Shown here one piece after another: positions 22,659-31,264 of a DNA stretch of 64,000 bases. The DNA is from Puniceicoccaceae bacterium 5H (lineage in GTDB: Bacteria; Verrucomicrobiota; Verrucomicrobiia; Opitutales; Oceanipulchritudinaceae): the NCBI GenBank assembly GCA_009772895.1, contig WOUP01000002.1, positions 248,001 through 312,000 of the forward strand, written 5' to 3'. The notes under the pieces are model-generated. The model was given only the letters and a program-made list of their open reading frames with translations. It had not been told where the DNA came from and made no database searches. The first letter of the stretch is position 1, and every line of letters starts with the position of its first letter. The position numbers and the translations under genes are program-made.

Positions 22659-23042
22659 CTAGCCTGCGATAAAGCGGATACCCTCGATGTGGCCGCAATT
22701 GGGCAGGCTACGCAATGCCGTCATCATGCGGTCTTCGGTGAATTGAAGCTCACGACGCAGGATGGAATTGCCGACTCGCACGAGCAGGATGTTGCTTGCG
22801 TCGATCTTGGTGGGGGCGCAACGGCTGGCGTGTCGTGGGCCGACGATGCGCTGCCAGTTTTGCAAAATCGTTTCCTCCGGCGTCTCCCGATCGATCTTGT
22901 AGCGCTCGAAGATGACTTCCATCAGGGTGTCGAGCTGCTTGGCGCCCCGGTCCAGGCTCTCGGTCTCATCCTCCGGCAAACCCTTGAGGTTGGCGAGCAG
23001 GTTGTTGACTTGCCGGGAGTGATACATGGAGGGCCGGGTCAT
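22659..23042 (-). CDS. DUF721 / DciA-like protein
   Basis: 'ILQNWQRIVGPRHASRCAPTKIDASNILLVRVGNSILRRELQF' is typical of DUF721; TAATG coupling with the upstream gene. Confidence 0.82.
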   Translation of the reverse strand: MTRPSMYHSRQVNNLLANLKGLPEDETESLDRGAKQLDTLMEVIFERYKIDRETPEETILQNWQRIVGPRHASRCAPTKIDASNILLVRVGNSILRRELQFTEDRMMTALRSLPNCGHIEGIRFIAG

Positions 23043-23926
23043 TAACTGGGCGGCGGGATCTCGGGCTCACCGCTGTTGCGGGCGAGGTAATCCGGGTCGG
23101 CATCCAGCTGATTCTGTCTGATGATGTCACGAACTTTTGTAATGTAAAGATCGCCTTCGTCGGAGTAGCCTTCGAGGCCGGCGGCGAGTGCGTGCCCCGT
23201 CATCTCACGCCCTGCTTCCCTCAATTGAGCGCGGATGTCGCGCAGCTCCTGGTAAACGGGGTTGGAATTGAGGTTGCGGATGTAGGCGCGCAGCGAGGCA
23301 GAAGGACTGTGATAGGTAGCGTACTCGTAGTAGGGCAGGTGCGGCGGCCGGTTGGTGGGCATGGTGCCGCAGCCGGGATCGTAACAGAGCATCCCGTAAA
23401 GGTTGTTGTCTTGTCGCGCGAGGGAGGAGGTGCCCCAGCCGGTTTCGAGTGCGGCCTGGGCGATGGCGAGGGAGTAGGGGATGGCGTCTACCCGCTCGGC
23501 CAAGGCCTGAAAGTCCGCCTCTTGGGGCTGCGAGGGCCACTCATAGCGATATTCCTTGCCCAGATGCCGTAAGAAGCGTTGGTCGGGCTCTGGCAGACTC
23601 CCCTCTTCGGTCTCGTTTTGCCAGATCGTAAAGAGCCGTTGCCGCTGCTGCAGGATGCGTTCGTTGATTTCTTCTACCTGGGGGGCGAGAAAGGCGATGA
23701 AGGCCTGCTTGCGCACGCCCGCATCTTCGTAGGCGGAAAAATCCGGCAAGCCATAGACGACCCATTCGGAGCGCAGGCTCGGATGGGTGATGCTGTCAAA
23801 GCCGATCCCGGTGGCCGCGAGGAATGCGAGCAGCCCCGCCCACGGCGTAATGCGCCTCAGGCGTTGGCGGGCAGCCCGTCCGCGAGCCGTCCGAACACGT
23901 GCAGTTTTGGAAGGGTTGGGCAGCAT
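23042..23926 (-). CDS. Glucosaminidase-domain (Bax-like) protein
   Basis: 'IPYSLAIAQAALETGWGTSSLARQDNNLYGMLCY...YHSPSASLRAYIRNLNSNPVYQELR'; likely start MLPNPSK at 23926. Confidence 0.85.
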   Translation of the reverse strand: MLPNPSKTARVRTARGRAARQRLRRITPWAGLLAFLAATGIGFDSITHPSLRSEWVVYGLPDFSAYEDAGVRKQAFIAFLAPQVEEINERILQQRQRLFTIWQNETEEGSLPEPDQRFLRHLGKEYRYEWPSQPQEADFQALAERVDAIPYSLAIAQAALETGWGTSSLARQDNNLYGMLCYDPGCGTMPTNRPPHLPYYEYATYHSPSASLRAYIRNLNSNPVYQELRDIRAQLREAGREMTGHALAAGLEGYSDEGDLYITKVRDIIRQNQLDADPDYLARNSGEPEIPPPS

Positions 23927-24083
23927 GAACCAGTCGGCACACGTTACCAAGGTTCTGACGACAATCAAGCCCCGGCACCCCAATCGGCTGGCGTAGGGGG
24001 CGATTTAAGCTCCGCTAGGGTTGAGGCGCTAGGTCGGGGTCGAGGGCGGGGCACATGTGGCGCTCTGCCGAGAGTAAGGTGCT

Positions 24084-24467
24084 TTAGAACAGCAGGTTGC
24101 CGTTGACGATGCCGTTGACGAGACGGATCGAGAAGAGCACGAAGGTGAGCAGCGCAATCGCCAGGTTGACCCAAAAGCCAATTTTGGCGTGGCTCTCGCC
24201 CTGGATAAGGCCGTGGCTGCGATGGATCTTGCGCTTTCCTCGACGAGCCAGCAGCACCCCGGCGAGGCTGACGGCAAAGGCAATGCCCGGTGCCGCCAGA
24301 CGGTCTTCCGATTTCAGCACCTGATAGCAGGAGCCGGCAATGAGGATCAGAAAGACGGAGATGAGGGCAGACCACGAGTGGCGCATCTCGCCGCGACGCT
24401 GGTAGCGTTTGTCGGAACGGGCTGAGCTGGAGTTGGCCTTGCGGGGCGGTTTCGCAGTAGTGGGCAT
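24084..24467 (-). CDS. Small multi-pass membrane protein, hypothetical
   Basis: Start MPTTAKPPRKANSSSARS at 24467; hydrophobic segments ('VLFSIRLVNGIVNGNLLF'). Confidence 0.65.
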   Translation of the reverse strand: MPTTAKPPRKANSSSARSDKRYQRRGEMRHSWSALISVFLILIAGSCYQVLKSEDRLAAPGIAFAVSLAGVLLARRGKRKIHRSHGLIQGESHAKIGFWVNLAIALLTFVLFSIRLVNGIVNGNLLF

Positions 24468-24534
24468 GGTGGTCGAGAGATGGCAGAGGAGACGGACCTC
24501 ACGAACAGACGGGATCGCAGCCGCTGAGTCAAGA

Positions 24535-25515
24535 CTACGCCGACGCGGGCTGGGTAGGGACTTCTCTCGTTTCAGGCGAGGGCGCCATACCGCGTTTGTA
24601 AACGTCGGGGAGCTCCGGGCCACGACGCTTGAAGCGCTTGTGCAACCACAGATACTGCGCGGGTGCCTGCCGAATCGCCTCTTCGATCCGCTGATTCATG
24701 GCCAGGGCGCCCACGAGTGGGTCCGGGTCGTGCATCTCCAGCATTTCCGGTTGGATGTCGATGCGATGCCGGTGCTCCGCCTCGTCTCGCCGGGTAAAGA
24801 TGGGCAAGACTGCGGCGTTGGTCATGCGTGCGAGGCGCGAGGTGGCGGTGTTGGTCACGGCGGGTTCGCCGAAAAACGGGACCAGCGCCGAGTCCTTGAT
24901 CTTGCGTCCCTGGTCGGGCGCGTAAAAGACGATCGACTGGCGCTTCAGGGCCCGGATGAGGCTCTTGACATCGTTCATGGGGATCGCCTCGAGCCGTGCC
25001 AGCCGCTTGCGGTGCATTTCGCGGGCATAGAGGCGATTGTTCGGCGGGCGGTAGAGCAGGCTTTGCGGATAGCCGACGAGGTGTTGCTGGATGATGCGCC
25101 CCGTCGTCTCCAGATTGGTGAAGTGCGGGATCAGGAGCAGCACCGGCCGGCCGGCGGCTTGCACGGCACGGACGTGCTCGAGGCCGGTCAAGGTGTAGGG
25201 GACGTCGAACCGGGCGTCGGGCCGGTACCAGTTGTGCCCCAGTTCGAGGGCCGAGACGCCCATCTGGGCGTAGTTCTCGCGCACCAGCTCCTCGCGTTCC
25301 GCCTCCGAGCGTTCGGGAAAGCACAGGCGCAGGTTGACGCGCGCTACGTGGGCGCGAAAGGGGAAGGCCTGGTAGACGAGTTCGCCCAGCGCGCGCCCGT
25401 AGGTGACGACGTCGGGGTAGCTGAGGCGTGCCGCGGCACGGAGCACCCCCAGCCCGAGCCAGGACGGCCAGTAGCGAGGGTGGTAGAAGGATTCGACGGA
25501 AGCGTTTTCGCCCAT
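24535..25515 (-). CDS. Lysophospholipid/lipid A acyltransferase (LpxL/HtrB-like)
   Basis: 'VNLRLCFPERSEAEREELVRENYAQMGVSALELG', 'LLLIPHFTNLETTG', 'FYAPDQGRKIKDSALVPFFGEPA'. Start uncertain: 25515, 25545 or 25647. Confidence 0.87.
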   Translation of the reverse strand: MGENASVESFYHPRYWPSWLGLGVLRAAARLSYPDVVTYGRALGELVYQAFPFRAHVARVNLRLCFPERSEAEREELVRENYAQMGVSALELGHNWYRPDARFDVPYTLTGLEHVRAVQAAGRPVLLLIPHFTNLETTGRIIQQHLVGYPQSLLYRPPNNRLYAREMHRKRLARLEAIPMNDVKSLIRALKRQSIVFYAPDQGRKIKDSALVPFFGEPAVTNTATSRLARMTNAAVLPIFTRRDEAEHRHRIDIQPEMLEMHDPDPLVGALAMNQRIEEAIRQAPAQYLWLHKRFKRRGPELPDVYKRGMAPSPETREVPTQPASA

Positions 25516-25645
25516 GCTGAAATCATATTGCAGGGCTTGGTGCATCGAACGCAACCCGATGCCAAGCGATTGTTGCCAGATTGTGACGCCAGAGGCACCT
25601 AACCAGCTTGCCTGAAGCGCGGCAACGTGGCTATACCTTTTACGC

Positions 25646-26734
25646 ATGACCTCGGTCCCCCGGCCAATCGCCGTCCGCCCGGGCGGTATGGCAGATCTGA
25701 TCATGCTTCAGCCAGCGCTGGCGCGTTTGCAGCGCAGTTATGGCGTTGCGCCGCTGTTGGTTAGCAGCGAGGGGTGGGCACATCAGATCCTCGAGGACCA
25801 GCCGGCGGTGGGAGAGGTGGAACTGCTGCGGCAGGAGCGCCTGCCCTTGTGGCTCAATCCAGCGCAGAAAGCCCTCGTGAAGGTGCTCAAGCAATCGGGA
25901 CCCGCCCCCGTTTATATCTTTGGGGGAGGGGACCGCATCCGGCTGCTGTTCGAGCAGGCTGGCTACTCTCGCCGCGATGTGATCGACAGCCGCCAGTATC
26001 CGCGCGGCCCACGGGAGCACCAGGTTGCCTACGGCCTGCGGGTGGCCGCCGAATTTCCGCCCGCCTGGGACGATGTCTTTTGCGCCGACGGGCCACTGCG
26101 CGACATCCCGGCGCCCTTGCTGAACGTGACGGACCGGCTGCGTCGCGACAGCCTCAGTTGGCTGACCGGCAAGCAGTGGGACGACCGACCGCTCATCCTC
26201 ATTCAGCCCGGCACGCAGCTTTCCTTTGAAGAAGACGAACATGTGCAGCGACGCAACTGCACCTGGCCGGAACGCCACTGGGCTGCCGTGATCGACGCCC
26301 TGGCCGTCGAGGCCGAAGGCGCGCGTTTCCTGCTCTGCGGCTGCAGCGAAGACATCCCCTTTCACCGCAGCATTCTCGAGCTTTGTCGTTATCGCCGCGT
26401 GGCCTCCGTCGCCAGCGAGCTGACCTCTGTGCGTTTGATGGGGCTGCTGGAACACGCCCACAGTATGGTGAGCGTCAACGCGGGCCCAGCCCACGCCGCT
26501 GCCGCAGTCAACTGCCCGTTGGTGGCCGTTTTCGGGTATTCCGATCCCGCCCGCCAGCGGCCGCTTCGCCGCCAGGCACCGCTCGAGATCGCTACGACCC
26601 AGGGCCTGGATTGGGAGGCGTGGAGCCCCGGTCTGCTCGAGCCGGAACAGGTGGTAGAAGCCTGGCGGGCGCTCTTGCCGCGCGCACCCTGGCCGGCCAG
26701 CGGCAATACGCGTCGCCGCTCTGCACTCTATTGA
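25646..26734 (+). CDS. Glycosyltransferase family 9 (heptosyltransferase-like)
   Basis: 'VRPGGMADLIMLQPALARL', 'LLCGCSEDIPFHRSILE', 'SMVSVNAGPAHAAAAVNCPLVAVFGYSDPAR'. Confidence 0.88.
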   Translation: MTSVPRPIAVRPGGMADLIMLQPALARLQRSYGVAPLLVSSEGWAHQILEDQPAVGEVELLRQERLPLWLNPAQKALVKVLKQSGPAPVYIFGGGDRIRLLFEQAGYSRRDVIDSRQYPRGPREHQVAYGLRVAAEFPPAWDDVFCADGPLRDIPAPLLNVTDRLRRDSLSWLTGKQWDDRPLILIQPGTQLSFEEDEHVQRRNCTWPERHWAAVIDALAVEAEGARFLLCGCSEDIPFHRSILELCRYRRVASVASELTSVRLMGLLEHAHSMVSVNAGPAHAAAAVNCPLVAVFGYSDPARQRPLRRQAPLEIATTQGLDWEAWSPGLLEPEQVVEAWRALLPRAPWPASGNTRRRSALY

Positions 26735-26796
26735 CAGCGCGAAAAATGGCCCGCCTCGCTTGAAAAACGGGCGCATGTATCTTTACGTCAAGATAT

Positions 26797-27396
26797 ATGG
26801 ATACCCTGACAGCCATCAACGAACGTCGGGCCGTCAAAGCCTACGATCCCTCCCACGAGATGAGCGATGCGGAAGTCCGTCAGCTGATGGATTACGTGCG
26901 CAAGGCGCCCACGGCCTTTAATCTGCAAAACTGGCGCTTTGTGCTGGTGCGCAACCCCGAGTTGCGCCAGAAGGTGCGCGAAGTGGCCTGGGACCAACCG
27001 CAAGTCACCGACGCCTCGCTACTCGTCATCTTGTGTGCCGATACCAAGGCCTGGCAGGACCTCGACCACCCGCTCGAAGACGCTCCCAAGGAAGTGGCAG
27101 AGTTTTTCCGTCCCGCGATCAAGCAGTATTACGACGGCAACGAGCAGACGCAGATCGACGAATGTCACCGCTCCTGCGGCCTCGCCGGCGCCACCCTCAT
27201 GCTCGCTGCCAAGGCCCTGGGCTACGACACCAGCCCCATGGACGGCTTCGATTACCAGAAGGTCGGCGACCTGATCAACCTGCCGCAAGACCACGTGATC
27301 TCCTTTATGATCGCGGTGGGCAAGGGCGTGAAGCCTCCGATGCCCAAGCTCGGCTGGCGCCCCTACGACAAGGTGGTGCTGACCGACACGTTCTAG
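26797..27396 (+). CDS. Nitroreductase family protein
   Basis: 'AINERRAVKAYDPSHEMSDAEVRQLMDYVRKAPTAFNLQNWRFVLV', 'GLAGATLMLAAKALGYDTSPMDGFD'. Confidence 0.93.
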   Translation: MDTLTAINERRAVKAYDPSHEMSDAEVRQLMDYVRKAPTAFNLQNWRFVLVRNPELRQKVREVAWDQPQVTDASLLVILCADTKAWQDLDHPLEDAPKEVAEFFRPAIKQYYDGNEQTQIDECHRSCGLAGATLMLAAKALGYDTSPMDGFDYQKVGDLINLPQDHVISFMIAVGKGVKPPMPKLGWRPYDKVVLTDTF

Positions 27397-27548
27397 AGAA
27401 CTCCCGCCAGCGACAGGATGCTTGAGGGCCGGCCTTTACATGGGGTCGGCCCGCTGTTTGGCGGGCCTCAGAGAAAAAGTCACCTTTTTGCTACAAAAAG
27501 GCTTGCCAGGATCCGGAACCCTCTGCACTCTCACAAACTTTCCTTCGG

Positions 27549-27624
27549 GCCAGATTAGCTCAATTGGTAGAGCAGCGGACTCTTAATCCGTTGGTTCTGG
27601 GTTCGAGTCCCAGATCTGGTACCA
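27549..27624 (+). tRNA. tRNA-Lys (anticodon CTT)
   Basis: Acceptor GCCAGAT/ATCTGGT, anticodon loop CT-CTT-AA, GGTTCGAGTCC T-arm, encoded CCA. Confidence 0.96.
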
Positions 27625-27734
27625 TTTCTTTCCAGACGGCCCCAAGGAAGCAGCGCCCCGCGAGCTTTTTTTTGACTCGCCACCCCGCGCCCGTTGCCTT
27701 TCCATCCGATTGCCTCACAGCACGGATACCTCCC

Positions 27735-27810
27735 GCCAGCTTAGCTCAGTTGGTAGAGCTACTGATTTGTAATCAGTGGGTCGTCGGTTCGAGTCCGACA
27801 GCTGGCTCCA
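27735..27810 (+). tRNA. tRNA-Thr (anticodon TGT)
   Basis: Acceptor GCCAGCT/AGCTGGC, anticodon loop TT-TGT-AA, GGTTCGAGTCC T-arm, encoded CCA. Confidence 0.96.
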
Positions 27811-27827
27811 TTTTAAGTGGATGAAAG

Positions 27828-28160
27828 TCAGTAGCTTGGTGTGGTTTTCTCTGGCTCAACCGGCTTTTCCGTCTTGTCATAGTGCCGCAGTATCAAAACG
27901 AGCATTACGGCACTGAAAATGTTTAGCAGGCCGTAGATTTCTTCTTTGGGTAGGACAATGCCGGCGAAGTCCTCCAATGTCGGTATGATTAGCCCTGCTA
28001 TCATTAAAAAAGGGACCGCCAAGAACAGTAGCACCGGGCTGAGGAGCGCCAACAGCAAGCGAGCAATAACTTCCTGATAGAGCTTTCTCGAATAGAAGAA
28101 GGTGCCTGCTATCAGGATGATATGCGCCATGTTCGTATAAAGCTCAGCCCAGCTTTCCAT
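27828..28160 (-). CDS. Small membrane protein, hypothetical
   Basis: 110 aa, three hydrophobic segments; lower GC than neighbours. Confidence 0.5.
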   Translation of the reverse strand: MESWAELYTNMAHIILIAGTFFYSRKLYQEVIARLLLALLSPVLLFLAVPFLMIAGLIIPTLEDFAGIVLPKEEIYGLLNIFSAVMLVLILRHYDKTEKPVEPEKTTPSY

Positions 28161-28420
28161 ACTCGTGAGTTATACGGCTCGCTGATTATGCGCAAGTACT
28201 ATGTGCGCGGCCCTTCCGATCGCATCACCTGCCAATGTCGTCGCTACTTTCGATTGTCGTCATTATATCCAGAACTAAAACAAGCTCGGCGATTCGGGTG
28301 CTTCATTGGCCGAGACTCGTAGAGGACCGCGCGTGGCAATGGGAAGCCCTCACAAACGCCGCCGGCCCGCATGGAAGGGACCGGCGGCGGCTACCGAGAA
28401 CTGGCGTTATCTTGGTTGAA

Positions 28421-28927
28421 TCACTCTACGGCCACGCGCAGGAAGAGCGGCGCGTTGGTGTCGATCGCGTGAGAGAAGCGTACAACTTCATAGGAACCGT
28501 GGTCACTGAGGACCTGGGTGGAACCGACGGCCAGGCTCCAGTTGGCACTCGGCGCATCGGCTTCTTCTATTGCAATGGTTGTGTCGGTGAGGGCTTTGGA
28601 CTTGCGATAGTGGATGTGGAGGTTTGAGGCGGCTACTTCGACGGTCGGTTGCAGGTCTGGCTCATAGAGGGTGGGTTCGCCGCCGAAAGCCCGCTCCAGC
28701 TTGTTGACCACCCGGTCGCCATCGGGGTCGGCTGTGTCAGCAGCGTCTCCGGTGTCGGCGGAAGTGCCGAAGTAGGCCTGCCGCCACTGGGCTGCGGTTA
28801 AGGATGTCCCGGCGAGCACGGACACTTCCGTCGGCGCGAGCACATAGTTGTAGATGCGGAAGTCATCCAGCATGCCGTCAAACAAGGGATCGGCCGTATA
28901 CTGGCTTTTGCCCAGGTAGTTCAGCAC
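28421..28927 (-). pseudogene. 3' fragment of a LamG-containing secreted protein
   Basis: 'LNYLGKSQYTADPLFDGMLDDFRIYNYVLAPTEVSVLAG' is the C-terminal part of a LamG domain, followed by a 'GDAADTADPDGDRVVNKLERAFGG' linker. No full start; frame closes at TGA 28958-28960. Confidence 0.7.
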
Positions 28928-28931
28928 CGTC

Positions 28932-29333
28932 TTGGACTTCGTGGGGGGCTTGGTAAATCATGCTTTTCGAAGCGCTCGTAGCGCATCTCGAAAATGGGGG
29001 CACGCTGCCAGCCACCGCCTCGCAGCGTGCGAAGAAGCTGGTGCCGATATTGAGGCGGTTGAAGTGTCCGATCTCGACTACCTCAGCGCCTGCCACGTAT
29101 GCGGCGTGGAATCCCACGATGACGCCCATGAGCAGAGCCTGTTCTGCGCCGCGCTCTATGAAGTCACCGAAGATGCGGACCTGAAGGCCGCCCTCGAAGA
29201 CCAGCGTGAGGAATACGAAGACATGTCCTCCTACGCAGAGGAAATCGCCGAAGCACTCAGCATGGACTCTAAAGCGCTGCACGAAGCACGCGGATCCTCG
29301 GCAAAAAGAAGGCGCCTACCGCCAAAACGATAG
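28932..29333 (+). CDS. Uncharacterised ORF in the inserted segment, possibly frameshifted
   Basis: Acidic coding-like C-terminal part ('EVSDLDYLSACHVCGVESHDDAHEQSLFCAALYEVTEDADLKAALEDQ'). The alternative frame from ATG 28960 (MLFEALVAHLENGGTLPATASQRAKKLVP) also looks coding, so a frameshift is possible. Confidence 0.3.
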   Translation: MDFVGGLVNHAFRSARSASRKWGHAASHRLAACEEAGADIEAVEVSDLDYLSACHVCGVESHDDAHEQSLFCAALYEVTEDADLKAALEDQREEYEDMSSYAEEIAEALSMDSKALHEARGSSAKRRRLPPKR

Positions 29334-29379
29334 GATAATTAACTTGCAGGTGTTGTCAGGGGGAATAACCTCACGCGCC

Positions 29380-29853
29380 ATGCCTGCTGTCAAATGTCGT
29401 AAATGTAAAGCGGAAGTCGACCCTAAGGCCAAAGAGTGCCCCTCCTGTGGAGTCAAGAGCCCGGCACTGAATCCCGCTGTTTTGGGGTGTGGTTGCTTAG
29501 GCATCCCATTTTTGTTGTTTGTAGTCGCCATGGTTATGGCTGCATTCTCTGCATTCTCTGATGCAACCGCTCCCGAACTGACGCCTGAGCAGCAGCGAGA
29601 GGAGCAGATCAGCAGCGCCTTCGATCCTTGGGACGGCTCTCATATCCAGCTAAAGAAATTGGTTAAAGCAGGCCTACACAACCCCAAGGCATTCGAACAC
29701 GTTGAAACTGTTTATTGGGATCGTGGCGACTACCTAACTGTAAGGATGACTTATCGTGGTGAGAATGCTTTTGGAGCAATTCGCACTGCTTGGGTCGAAG
29801 CGAGATGTGGACTGGACGGTGAAGTTCTGGAAATCACTAAGACCAGCGAGTAA
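29380..29853 (+). CDS. Zinc-ribbon membrane protein, hypothetical
   Basis: 'VKCRKCKAEVDPKAKECPSCGVKSP' zinc ribbon then TM helix and a soluble domain. Confidence 0.75.
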   Translation: MPAVKCRKCKAEVDPKAKECPSCGVKSPALNPAVLGCGCLGIPFLLFVVAMVMAAFSAFSDATAPELTPEQQREEQISSAFDPWDGSHIQLKKLVKAGLHNPKAFEHVETVYWDRGDYLTVRMTYRGENAFGAIRTAWVEARCGLDGEVLEITKTSE

Positions 29854-31180
29854 CCCGACGCCATTGCTGGGCCGAATCTTCGCTGAGCACGCCCAGTTGG
29901 ACGTTCGCGCCGTCAGCCATCGAGTCGTCCGCCACCTCCATCACTTTGCCGGTCAGACGATTGACGAGTTGGTAGCGGCCATCGACGGGGTGGGGGATGT
30001 CTTCACCCCAAGTGACGTTGACCACGGCCTCGGCATTGGGTTGGTCGACCCAGTAACCATTGCCACCTGGCACTTCCACGGTGTAGGCACGTTGCGGGCC
30101 GATGCCGTCGAAGTAGACATCGCGGTCCCGGGAGACGAACTGATAGGTGGTGGTGGTGGCTTGTCGCTCCGACGCGCCGACAAAGGCTTTTACCTCGCCG
30201 TCTGGCGCGCGGTAGACGGCCGCGGCTGTCCAGTTGGGGCGGTGCTCGGCGTAGCCGAGTCGCGGTCCGTCGCTGGCCTGGACGAATTCGCCGCGCGCAT
30301 ATTCGGCCGTACCCCACCAGATGGCGGCGTCCATGCCGTATTCGGCTCCGACGATGGCTTCCATCACGTTATGTAGCTCGTCGTTAGCACCGAGGTCGCC
30401 CTTGCTTTGCACGAGCTCGTAAAAGTCGGCATAGCTGTCGAAGCTGCCAGCCAGTTGGTGGGTATTGCCTTCGTCCAGCACGGAGGCGAGAGGGGTATAC
30501 CAGTTGGCCGCCTCATCTGCGTTGAGCGTGCTGGCCCCATAGAGGCGGATGTCCTGAAAGGCCGCTGCATAGGCGGCATCGTTGCGCAGGAGCGTGCAGA
30601 TTTCGTGGAGCTTGCTGATGTCGCCCTGTTCAGTGGTATAATCCGGCTCGTTGAAGGGTGCCACGGAAAGCACGGTGCGGCCGGCTGCTTCGCACTTTTG
30701 CCGGGTTACGTCGATCAGCTGCGCCCAGCGGTCGGCGCGGGTCTCGTCGTTGGCATCCTTGAAGTATGGGTCGATGGCACCATCGACGTTGAAGTAGAGC
30801 GCCGTGTCGGCCTCGGTGTAGTTGTCGACGATCGCCATGCGCTGGTCGAACTCCTCCTGGGCGGAGGCGTTCAAGTCGCCATCGACCAGCGGTCGGTCGG
30901 GCGTGAACGAAAAACGAATGACGTCGACCTGGGGTTTGCCCATGAATTCGACGCCCCGGATGACGTTGGCAGCATCGAGCCACGCCGTGTCGAGGCCCCA
31001 GGTCGGGAGCGATTTGTCGGCGCCCGCCGCATCGACATCAAAGAAGACGCGGCGATCCTGGGCATTGAGCCGAGAGGGGAGCACAAACAGGGGGAGGGAG
31101 ATGAGCATGGCCGCTGCTTTTGCACAGCTGGCCCACCGCGCGGGCAGATGGCGAGGGGTGAAATCAGGTTGGAGGTACAT
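29837..31180 (-). pseudogene. Secreted TIM-barrel glycoside hydrolase (GH30-like) with truncated ricin-type domain; 5' part of an interrupted gene
   Basis: 'VAPFNEPDYTTEQGD', 'MEAIVGAEYGMDAAIWWGTAEYARG', then 'DGRYQLVNRLTGKVMEVADDSMADGANVQLGVLSEDSAQQWRRV', a RICIN unit that stops mid-domain. Catalytic part intact, so it may still be functional. Confidence 0.65.
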
Positions 31181-31212
31181 AGCGATTCGGGGTATGTGGA
31201 AATGTGGGGCGA

Positions 31213-31241
31213 GAAAAAAGGGCATCCTGGAATGGATGCCC
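31213..31241 (-). terminator. Terminator-like hairpin between the TonB receptor and the glycosidase
   Basis: Minus strand GGGCATCC-attcca-GGATGCCC-TTTTTT. Confidence 0.75.
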
Positions 31242-31264
31242 CTGCTGACTGGTAGATCGTGAAA

